Source: Gilliamella sp. wkB7
Lineage (GTDB): Bacteria; Pseudomonadota; Gammaproteobacteria; Enterobacterales; Orbaceae
Assembly: GCF_001693435.1 (NCBI RefSeq)
Contig: NZ_CM004509.1
Coordinates: 2,170,001-2,234,000, forward strand
Length of the DNA: 64,000 bases
Reading direction: 5' to 3'
The translations under genes and the position numbers were made by a program. The notes under the pieces are model-generated. The model had not been told where the DNA came from. It saw only the letters and a program-made list of their open reading frames with translations, and ran no database searches. Within the stretch, counting starts at the first letter, position 1. Each line of letters begins with the position of its first letter. This document shows, in pieces, positions 56,861 to 64,000 of this stretch.

Positions 56861-58420
56861 TTATTTCACCATCAATTGGCCCATCATACCAAGTGTTTCA
56901 TGTTCAACTATATGGCAATGATACATGCGTAATCCAAGCATATTTTGTTGAATTTTTATGGTGATTTTTTCATGTGGGCGCAGATTAATGGTATCTTTTA
57001 ATGCAGCATATTTAGGTGGATTCTTTTTACCATTTAATTCATGTGAAACGATGGTAAACTGTGCACCATGTATATGAAAGTTATGATCCATGTGAGAGTT
57101 ATTAAAAATTGTCCATTCTTCAACTTCATGAATTTTACTTTCTAAATCAATTCGTTGCATATCATGGCGTTTGCCATTAATTAAAAATAGCATACCTCCT
57201 CGAGGCTCTTTTACATCCATAACTTCGGTATATTCAAGTGTTTTATGGGCAGTTGCTTGTCCTAATTTTGGCAATTCTCGTAACGTTGACGGTAAGGTTA
57301 TAGGGGATGATTCTGTCAAAGCTAATTCGCCAAGTAGGATATCTTGCTCAGGTGGTACATTGCCCATTTTGCCTCGATCATATCCAATTGATTGTAAATA
57401 TACTGTACCTGATTGTTTAGGAACAATAACCAATTCAGCGCGTTCAGCTGGTGACAATAATAGTGGTGAATTTAGTTGAACAGGATTAGGCATCAATCCT
57501 CCATCAGTGCCAACCAAGTAAACATCACAGCCAGGAATTGATAAATTAAGATAACGTCCAGAACACGCATTCCAAATACGCACTCTAGTTGCACTTTTTA
57601 CGGTAATTTTAGGACGATAAGCACCATTAATTAATACAAATTGACCTTCGCGTCCATTCATCCAATCAACCATTGAATTATCGGCAATTTCACCTTTATC
57701 GGTTAATTTTAAATCAGAAAAGAACCAGTTTTGTTCAGGAAAAGAGGCCAGTGGATCTTTTTTACTGCGTACAATAAACATTCCGGCTAATCCTCGTGCA
57801 ATCTGTTCGGAAACAGTTTCATGCCCATGTGGATGGTACCAATATGTACCTGCATTGCCTTCTGGAATAGTAAATTCATAAGTTCGGCTACTACCAGCAG
57901 GGATTTCGTCTTGTGGATTACCATCTTGATTGGATGGAATGAGTAAACCATGCCAATGTACCGTTGTAGCTTGCGGTATACTGTTTTTGACGGTTATTTT
58001 AATTTTATCGCCTTCGAAAGCTTCAATCGCAGGGCCCGGAATAGTGTCATTATATGCCCAAAATTCTGTTGTTAATTGTGGTGTTAATTTTATTTTAACA
58101 GGTTTTGCTTCCAGATTTGCTTCGAATGTTCCTGGCTGGTCACTTGTATTTTTTAAACGAACTAACTCTGGTAAATCTTGACCTTGTGGTAATGCTGAAG
58201 TAGGTAAAAGTTTTTGTGACTTTTTGTTATGACTCATGTTCATATTCATATTCATATTCATATGTTCGTGGTGCATTCTATCCCCCTTTTGACATTCATC
58301 AGAATTGGTTTCACATATGGTATTACTCATCGCAGAGTGATCCATTTTGGCAAAGGCTTTGGTAACGGCTAAACCACTTATAGCTGCAGTAAGATTTAAT
58401 AAAAAAATTCGACGCTTCAT
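56861..58420 (-). CDS. Tat-exported multicopper oxidase, CueO-like
   Basis: This 519-residue protein begins with a twin-arginine signal (MKRRIFLLNL...AKA). Three cupredoxin domains follow. Copper ligands are complete: TTVHWHG near residue 155, TYWYHPHGHE near 195, HMDHNFHIHG near 445 and MYHCHIVEHETLGMMG at the end. A His/Met-rich stretch with a four-fold NM repeat lies near residue 57, before the first domain, whereas CueO of E. coli has its Met-rich insert in domain 3. CueO-like enzymes oxidise Cu(I) in the periplasm and protect from copper. A small secreted cysteine protein is encoded just upstream. Confidence 0.9.
   Translation of the reverse strand: MKRRIFLLNLTAAISGLAVTKAFAKMDHSAMSNTICETNSDECQKGDRMHHEHMNMNMNMNMSHNKKSQKLLPTSALPQGQDLPELVRLKNTSDQPGTFEANLEAKPVKIKLTPQLTTEFWAYNDTIPGPAIEAFEGDKIKITVKNSIPQATTVHWHGLLIPSNQDGNPQDEIPAGSSRTYEFTIPEGNAGTYWYHPHGHETVSEQIARGLAGMFIVRSKKDPLASFPEQNWFFSDLKLTDKGEIADNSMVDWMNGREGQFVLINGAYRPKITVKSATRVRIWNACSGRYLNLSIPGCDVYLVGTDGGLMPNPVQLNSPLLLSPAERAELVIVPKQSGTVYLQSIGYDRGKMGNVPPEQDILLGELALTESSPITLPSTLRELPKLGQATAHKTLEYTEVMDVKEPRGGMLFLINGKRHDMQRIDLESKIHEVEEWTIFNNSHMDHNFHIHGAQFTIVSHELNGKKNPPKYAALKDTINLRPHEKITIKIQQNMLGLRMYHCHIVEHETLGMMGQLMVK
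58233..58262. repeat. Hexanucleotide repeat inside the multicopper oxidase gene
   Basis: Units of CATATT/CATGTT follow each other five times and encode alternating Met and Asn on the minus strand. Changes in unit number keep the frame, so slippage would lengthen or shorten the Met-rich segment without breaking the gene. Confidence 0.8.
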
Positions 58421-58553
58421 AATATTCCTTTCATCATTTTTAAGATAAATAAGGCCATTTTGTTATTAATGATAGAATTAATAACAAAAAACAGTCATTT
58501 TTGTGATAATTGTTTAAACTAATTTTTGTTGCCAATGCAACTGAATCATTTAA

Positions 58554-58928
58554 TTAAGCAATTTTTGGTGGTTTTAATTCAGGAATAAATTCTTTAAATT
58601 GTGGAGCAAAGTTATATGAAAGATATTGTTCACGGTGTGGTGAAAACTCAACATTCAATACAATATTTGGTATAAGCATATTACAGAGTGAACAATGGCT
58701 AAAAACGGTACAATTTGATAAACATTCTGATTTTTTTGTTAAAAGATAACAACTATCATGGTTATTACTGACTTCTAACATGGATGAGTTATGTTGTGAA
58801 ACCACAGCAACAGGCAAAGATGAATTTATGATGATAGATAAATGTCTTACAGAATAAACAAATAGAAATAAAATTATTGCTATTATTACAATAAGATATG
58901 TTTGTTTATGGATGAATCTTAATGACAT
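58554..58928 (-). CDS. Hypothetical small membrane-anchored cysteine protein
   Basis: This 124-residue protein has one N-terminal membrane segment (YLIVIIAIILFLFVYSV) and a presumed periplasmic part with six cysteines, including CSLC, and a C-terminal PELKPPKIA. It resembles the small proteins with a C-terminal PPR-like end seen next to copper genes, but no family can be named with confidence. It lies 133 bases before the multicopper oxidase in the same direction. A metal-related periplasmic role is inferred. The ATG at 58928 is preferred over a GTG at 58940 because GTGAG precedes it. Confidence 0.6.
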   Translation of the reverse strand: MSLRFIHKQTYLIVIIAIILFLFVYSVRHLSIIINSSLPVAVVSQHNSSMLEVSNNHDSCYLLTKKSECLSNCTVFSHCSLCNMLIPNIVLNVEFSPHREQYLSYNFAPQFKEFIPELKPPKIA

Positions 58929-59645
58929 GTAAAATCTCACTATTCATCAAATGGATAATATATACACTTATTTTACTTAAAAAAGTATCTGATTTATACC
59001 ATTTTTACATATATTGAAAATGCTAATGGCTCATAAGAAAATAAAAATCCAATATATTTAAAATATTAATTGCAGTTTAGGGTGAGCCATCATTAACATT
59101 ATTCATACAGAAAACCATTATTAAATGCTGAATCATTTATCAATGATCAACTATTTTTACAATCATTTGTATCGCATTGAAATTTATTGCATAGATTTGA
59201 TGAGTTAGGGGATTGTTAAATAATTTAATCTAAAAATTATGCTAATCAATAAACTTTCATCAAAAGGCAATCTTTTTTAATAAGATAATTGTTATTAATA
59301 ACGGAAATAAATAATCGTATTTGTTAGGTAAAAACTGATTAATTTTTTAAATATTCCAATTGATTTGTTGATTGTTACCGAAATGAATTAATGGATTTTT
59401 TATTAGTAAGAATAAATTTTAGAAGTTGTTATTTATAACAAAAAGAGGTGACTTATCACCACTAAATATTTATCAGTTAATTGATTTATAAATAAATTTT
59501 ACAAATGTTTTTCAAATTTTTAATCAAAATTGCTATTAATGGTGATTGATTATAATTATTTGTACTATCTGCTTAAAATAATGGAGCTAATAATTAAGTG
59601 TTCTGTTATTATATTTGTCAATTACAATCATCAAAAAATATTGAT
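58929..59645. other. AT-rich intergenic region
   Basis: This 700-base stretch lies between divergent genes. No gene, RNA or clear operator is seen. A GTG frame start at 59598 in line with the glycosyltransferase has a GGAG 11 bases upstream but does not fit the family's N-terminus. Confidence 0.45.
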
Positions 59646-60710
59646 ATGAAAATTCTCTTTGGCGTTCAAGGAACAGGAAATGGCCATGTCAGTCGTTGCC
59701 GAACGTTAGCAAAAGCTTTAAAAGTAGCTGGTGCTGATGTTGACTATATTTTCAGCGGTCGTGATCCTAAAGACTATTTTGATATGCAAGCCTTTGGCAA
59801 CTATACTACTTATCGTGGTGTCTCTTTTGCAACATTGAATGGTAAAATCAACTTTCGTAAAACGGTACAACGAATTCGAGCTTTTCGACTCGTAAAAGAT
59901 GTGCGTGAACTTGATTTGTCCAAATATGATTGTATTATTAGTGATTTTGAACCAGTTAGTGCATGGGCTGCTCACTATCAGCATCGAAACTGCTTAGGTA
60001 TCAGTAATCAAGCCGTATGCCAATATCTCAAGCCTAAAGAATATGGTTTGATAGCGAATGTGATTATGAAGTATTATGCGCCTGTCACTAATCCTATTGG
60101 CTTACATTGGTTTCATTTTGGGCATAAATTGATTCCGCCAATGATTGACACCTTTGACGTTACACCTACCGAAGATGGAAATATCATTGTTTATTTGCCA
60201 TTTGAGGCATTAGATGAAATTACACAATTGTTACAACAATTCCCAGATCATCAATTTATCTGTTTTCATCCAGATATAAAGCAACAGTCTCAACAAAAGA
60301 ATATCACTTTTCAGCCTCTTGGTCGTGATAACTTTACCCATGCTTTAGTGAGTTGTTCTGGTATTATTTCCAACACAGGTTTTGCCCTAATTTCTGAAGC
60401 GTTAGTATTAGGTAAAAAGATTTTGACTAAGCCTGTATCAGGGCAATTTGAGCAAATCTATAATGCACAGTGTTTACACACTTTAGATATGGCTACTGTT
60501 ATGGAGAATTTGAATAGTATTAAACTTAAGTATTGGTTGAGCTTACCTTCTCCTAAACCAACAATATATCCTGATGTAGCAACTGAATTAGCGAATTGGA
60601 TAGTTTCCGGACAGACAGAACCTTTACTTTCTCTAAGCCGTAGGCTTTGGAGTCAAACTATTTTTCCAGAAAATGTGAATCAACGAATTAAATCTTTAGG
60701 ATACGTGTAA
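59646..60710 (+). CDS. Glycosyltransferase of the MJ1255/GT-B type
   Basis: This 354-residue protein starts [20 protein letters not shown], the pattern of a family of GT-B glycosyltransferase-like proteins related to GT28, with [13 protein letters not shown] in the first domain and [19 protein letters not shown] in the nucleotide-sugar-binding second domain. Donor and acceptor are unknown. The Met at 59646 is chosen because the family motif begins there. It lies five bases before folA. Confidence 0.75.
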   Translation: MKILFGVQGTGNGHVSRCRTLAKALKVAGADVDYIFSGRDPKDYFDMQAFGNYTTYRGVSFATLNGKINFRKTVQRIRAFRLVKDVRELDLSKYDCIISDFEPVSAWAAHYQHRNCLGISNQAVCQYLKPKEYGLIANVIMKYYAPVTNPIGLHWFHFGHKLIPPMIDTFDVTPTEDGNIIVYLPFEALDEITQLLQQFPDHQFICFHPDIKQQSQQKNITFQPLGRDNFTHALVSCSGIISNTGFALISEALVLGKKILTKPVSGQFEQIYNAQCLHTLDMATVMENLNSIKLKYWLSLPSPKPTIYPDVATELANWIVSGQTEPLLSLSRRLWSQTIFPENVNQRIKSLGYV

Positions 60711-60715
60711 TTACT

Positions 60716-61216
60716 ATGATTTTAAGTGTTATTGTTGCTATGGCACATAATCGTGTTATTGGCCTAAATAATCAAATGCCTTGGCATTTACCTGCTGATT
60801 TGGCGTGGTTTAAAAAAAACACGCTCAATAAGCCTGTTATTATGGGGCGAAAAACGTTTGAATCAATTGGTAGACCACTTCCTAATCGTCACAACATTGT
60901 TATTTCAAGACAAATAGAGCCAAGTGATAATAAAATTTCTAATGTAAGCTGGGTAAAATCGATTGATGAGGCAATATCTCTTGCCCAAGCGCAACAACCT
61001 GATGAAGTTTTTATTATTGGCGGAGGTAATATTTATCAGCAAGTCTTGCCATTAATTGATCGGCTTTATTTAACGCATATTGATGCTGAATTGCAAGGGG
61101 ATACCTATTTTCCCGATTATTTACCCGAGCAATGGCAAGTAATTTATCAACAAGATCATCAAACTGATGAAAAAAATAGCTATCCATATCAATTTGAAAT
61201 TTTACAACGAAAATAA
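60716..61216 (+). CDS. folA: Dihydrofolate reductase FolA
   Basis: This 166-residue enzyme reduces dihydrofolate with NADPH. It has the N-terminal [28 protein letters not shown] (split), with Asp in place of the active-site Asp27 region, [18 protein letters not shown] binding NADPH, and [15 protein letters not shown]. Length fits E. coli FolA (159). It converges with relA. Confidence 0.96.
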   Translation: MILSVIVAMAHNRVIGLNNQMPWHLPADLAWFKKNTLNKPVIMGRKTFESIGRPLPNRHNIVISRQIEPSDNKISNVSWVKSIDEAISLAQAQQPDEVFIIGGGNIYQQVLPLIDRLYLTHIDAELQGDTYFPDYLPEQWQVIYQQDHQTDEKNSYPYQFEILQRK

Positions 61217-61230
61217 CGTGTAATGCATTA

Positions 61231-61252
61231 TCGCCACTTAAGCGTGGCGATT
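61231..61252. terminator. Hairpin between convergent folA and relA
   Basis: ATCGCCAC and GTGGCGAT pair perfectly around TTAAGC. Its place between two converging genes suggests a bidirectional terminator, though T runs are short on both sides. Confidence 0.55.
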
Positions 61253-61261
61253 GATTAGTTG

Positions 61262-63520
61262 CTAGCTTTGAAAACGTTTGGCTTCAATAACATCAGGTAG
61301 TTGCTTAATTTTATTGAGTATACGATTTAAAGAATCCTGATCAAAGATTTCCATGTCTACCTCAATGGTCGCTAATTGTTGCTTCATATCAGAACGGCTT
61401 ATTAGGCCAAGAACATTAACTTTTTCGTTAGCCAATATGGTGGTGATATCTCTTAATAAACCGCTGCGGTCATTGGCAACGATTTGGGTAACCATGGTAT
61501 AACCTGAGTGAGTATTATCATTCCAAACGGCGTTAGTGATGCGTTCAGGAGCATGATTTTTTAATTCTTGTAACTGCTCGCAATCTGCGCGGTGGATTGA
61601 AATGCCGCGGCCTTGCGTTACAAAACCAGCAATAGGATCACCAGGGATAGGGCGACAGCAATTAGCAATGGTATACATTAAGTTGCCTACACCTTCAATA
61701 ATGATTTCACTGCCTTTTTTATTCCCCGTTTTGTTGTTATTCTTAGCTTGTGTAGTTGATTTTTGGGCAATTTGTTTTAAGACAGCCTCATCTTCTTGTT
61801 CCGCAGTCGGTTTATTAAATTGAGCATTAATAAAATTAACTAACTGGTTAATTCTAATATCACCACTGCCAATACCTGCAAGTACTTCGACAAATGAGTG
61901 GGCATTGTATTTATTGATCAGTATTTTTTCGACACTTTTTAAAGTAATATTTAACGGCTCAAGTTCATTTTGTAAAATTTGCTCGCCGGAGGCGATGTTT
62001 TTATCGCGATCTTGTTTTTTAAACCATGCCTGAATTTTAGCTCTTGCACGACTACTGTTAACAAATCCTGTATTTGGATTCAGCCAATCGCGACTTGGAT
62101 TAGGTTGCTTTTGGGTAATAACTTCAACTTGGTCGCCCATTTTTAAATTGTAGGTAAAAGGTACAATGCGACCACCTACTTTAGCACCAATACAGCGGTG
62201 GCCGACATCACTGTGGATATGATAAGCAAAATCAAGCGGAGTTGAACCAGCGGGTAAATCCACGACATCGCCTTTCGGTGTAAAAACATAGACTCGATCA
62301 TCAAAAATTTGGCTGCGTACAGCTTCTTGAATTTCACCACTTTCAGACATCTCTTGTTGCCAAGTTAGAAGTTTACGTAACCAAGAAATTCGCTGATCAT
62401 AAGCAGTCATTTTATCGGTACTGCCTTCTTTATATTTCCAATGCGCAGCAACACCTAGCTCTGCGTCATTGTGCATTTGTTCTGTTCGGATTTGAATTTC
62501 AATCGTTTTATGTTGTGGTCCATAAACAACCGTATGAATGGATTGATAACCATTAGGTTTTGGATTGGCAACATAGTCGTCAAACTCTTTGGCGATATGT
62601 TTATAATGGCTATGAACAATACCTAAAGCGTTATAACAATCTTCAATACGATCGCAAATAATTCTTACTGCACGAATATCATAAAGATCTTCAAATTGCA
62701 GATGCTTACGCTCCATTTTGCGCCAGATACTATAAATGTGTTTAGGGCGACCATAGACTTCTGCACGAATGTGATCTTTATTCATTAAATCTTGTAGGTG
62801 TTCAACAAATTGATCAATATACAGCTCACGATCTAGGCGCTTTTCATGTAGCTTTTTAGCGATAAGGCGATATTCATCAGGATATAAGTAACGGAAACAA
62901 AAATCTTCAAGTTCCCATTTGAGTTGACCAATACCTAGACGATTTGCAAGTGGTGCATAGATATTAAAGCACTCTTTAGCCGCTAAAACCTGCTCTTCTT
63001 GTGGTGCAGAGATTAAATCTCGTAAATAAGTAATGCGTTCAGCTAATTTGATGACGACACTACGAAAATCATTGACCATAGCTAATAACATGCGACGAAT
63101 ACTATCAATTTGTTCAGTTGTCGCACTGCCATTACGAATTGCTCGTAAATGGCGAATTTCTTTCATTCTTACGATGCTGGAAATAATATTTGAAATTTCG
63201 CGATCGAAATCTTCAGGAATATCTTCTCGACGAATAATTTTGGTATCAACAAAAGGAAGTAATAACGCGGCACATAGACTATTAATATCCATATTGAGCG
63301 TTGATAAAATTTCGACCATTTCAATCGCATTTTGAAAGCAGTGGATCTGTTCTGGCGCACCAGCACTGTTTTCAAAACAAAAATCCCAAACTTCTTTGAA
63401 CTTTTTATAAGAGGTCGGATTGGTTAATAATAATTCTTGACTGGTCCATCTTTCAATATCAAATTGTGCAAGAGAATAATGCTCTTCACTGTGTTGATGG
63501 GCTCCTCTAACTGATACCAT
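61262..63520 (-). CDS. relA: (p)ppGpp synthetase RelA
   Basis: This 752-residue protein makes (p)ppGpp when uncharged tRNA enters the ribosome. The N-terminal hydrolase-like domain lacks the catalytic HD pair (ALLLPFVDTK), typical of RelA rather than SpoT. The synthetase domain has YDIRAVRIICDRIEDCY and PKPNGYQSIHTVV, with EIQIRTEQMHNDAELG. TGS (VYVFTPKGDVVDLPAGSTPL), zinc-finger (NCCRPIPGD) and ACT domains follow. E. coli RelA has 744 residues. It lies 10 bases after rlmD, as in E. coli. Confidence 0.96.
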   Translation of the reverse strand: MVSVRGAHQHSEEHYSLAQFDIERWTSQELLLTNPTSYKKFKEVWDFCFENSAGAPEQIHCFQNAIEMVEILSTLNMDINSLCAALLLPFVDTKIIRREDIPEDFDREISNIISSIVRMKEIRHLRAIRNGSATTEQIDSIRRMLLAMVNDFRSVVIKLAERITYLRDLISAPQEEQVLAAKECFNIYAPLANRLGIGQLKWELEDFCFRYLYPDEYRLIAKKLHEKRLDRELYIDQFVEHLQDLMNKDHIRAEVYGRPKHIYSIWRKMERKHLQFEDLYDIRAVRIICDRIEDCYNALGIVHSHYKHIAKEFDDYVANPKPNGYQSIHTVVYGPQHKTIEIQIRTEQMHNDAELGVAAHWKYKEGSTDKMTAYDQRISWLRKLLTWQQEMSESGEIQEAVRSQIFDDRVYVFTPKGDVVDLPAGSTPLDFAYHIHSDVGHRCIGAKVGGRIVPFTYNLKMGDQVEVITQKQPNPSRDWLNPNTGFVNSSRARAKIQAWFKKQDRDKNIASGEQILQNELEPLNITLKSVEKILINKYNAHSFVEVLAGIGSGDIRINQLVNFINAQFNKPTAEQEDEAVLKQIAQKSTTQAKNNNKTGNKKGSEIIIEGVGNLMYTIANCCRPIPGDPIAGFVTQGRGISIHRADCEQLQELKNHAPERITNAVWNDNTHSGYTMVTQIVANDRSGLLRDITTILANEKVNVLGLISRSDMKQQLATIEVDMEIFDQDSLNRILNKIKQLPDVIEAKRFQS

Positions 63521-63530
63521 AATTACTATC

Positions 63531-64000
63531 CTACTTCGTTAGCAGCAACATTGATTCAATGTGCTTAGTTTGCGGAAACATATCCAAAATAGCAACTTGA
63601 GCAATTTTATATCCTTTATCAATAAATTGCTTACAGTCTCTTGCTAGAGTAGCAGGGTTGCACGAGATGTAAACAATCTTTTCGGGTGCTATCTTCACAA
63701 TTTCTGCTGCAGCATTATAAGCGCCTGCTCTTGCAGGATCTAATAATACTTTTTCAAATGTAGCATGATTCCATGTGTTAAATTGCTGTTTATCATCTAA
63801 GTTATTGATTAAAAAATGTGTTTTGGCACAAATTTCTTTGTTATTTAATTGTGCATTGAATTTGGCTTTTTCAACCAGTGCACCGATGCCTTCAATCCCA
63901 GTAACCGATTTGCTTAATGTTGCCATTGGCAATGAAAAATTACCCATTCCACAAAATAGATCTAATACATTATCTGTTGGTTTTAATGTTAACCATTCCA
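63531..64000 (-). CDS. rlmD: 23S rRNA m5U1939 methyltransferase RlmD (3' part)
   Basis: The last 156 residues of RlmD are present; the frame stays open to the window edge, so the start lies beyond it. The SAM-binding LDLFCGMGNFSLPMA at the edge, LLDPARAGAYNAA and YISCNPATLARD, with the catalytic cysteine, are typical. RlmD methylates U1939 of 23S rRNA. It is followed by relA, the usual enteric order. Confidence 0.94.
   Translation of the reverse strand, partial: EWLTLKPTDNVLDLFCGMGNFSLPMATLSKSVTGIEGIGALVEKAKFNAQLNNKEICAKTHFLINNLDDKQQFNTWNHATFEKVLLDPARAGAYNAAAEIVKIAPEKIVYISCNPATLARDCKQFIDKGYKIAQVAILDMFPQTKHIESMLLLTK

Noticed and set aside
61262..63520. Bifunctional SpoT
   Set aside because: The HD pair needed for hydrolysis is replaced by FVD, and the gene is next to rlmD, both typical of RelA.

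Overview
The window is low-GC gammaproteobacterial chromosome. The tmRNA tag (ANDENYALAA), RelA, GlnD, SecM-SecA-MutT, SmpB-RatA-RnfH, RlmD-RelA and a full ExuR/ExuT/UxaCBA hexuronate locus all point to a relative of the enteric bacteria. The strong AT bias and the many plant-sugar genes suggest Orbaceae, most likely a Gilliamella-like insect (bee) gut symbiont. That assignment is inference from gene content; no database search was run.

Positions 1-11,040 look like an integrated phage satellite of the P4 type at the 3' end of ssrA. A P4-type tyrosine integrase lies next to tmRNA. Leftwards follow a PAAR-DUF4225 type VI secretion effector with a small membrane protein as probable immunity partner, a DUF6387-like protein, an AlpA regulator, a Rha-like regulator, several small proteins, and a primase-helicase of the P4 alpha type. 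A divergent small ribbon-helix-helix gene sits behind two palindromic operator-like sites. The far attachment site is not visible, so the element probably runs past the left edge. A YjbR/MmcQ protein lies at that edge.

Positions 11,041-26,500 hold tmRNA, a sugar-use locus (GPH-type symporter, GH32-like hydrolase and divergent LacI regulator, with two CRP-like sites and a perfect operator palindrome), a DMT exporter, an mprF-acvB/virJ-like pair for lipid aminoacylation and its reversal, an HD hydrolase, an AEC transporter and glnD.

Positions 26,500-36,740 hold nrdAB with tandem NrdR-like boxes, two tandem paralogous secreted proteins that resemble the Ig-like plus lectin-like head of invasin/intimin adhesins but lack a beta-barrel, then rarA and lolA. 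Positions 37,287-49,583 are a pectin and sugar catabolic island: exuR, exuT-uxaC-uxaB-uxaA, a GH28 polygalacturonase family enzyme, then a LacY-family symporter, a GH172 (DUF2961) enzyme and a LacI regulator. Here galacturonate released from pectin would be imported by ExuT and taken by UxaC, UxaB and UxaA to 2-keto-3-deoxygluconate.

Positions 49,615-64,000 are mostly housekeeping: smpB, ratA-rnfH, zur, a pair of small DMT proteins, a DUF4177 gene enclosed by 45-bp inverted repeats, mutT, secA, a divergent secM, a Tat-exported multicopper oxidase with a Met-rich repeat, a glycosyltransferase, folA, relA and the 3' part of rlmD.
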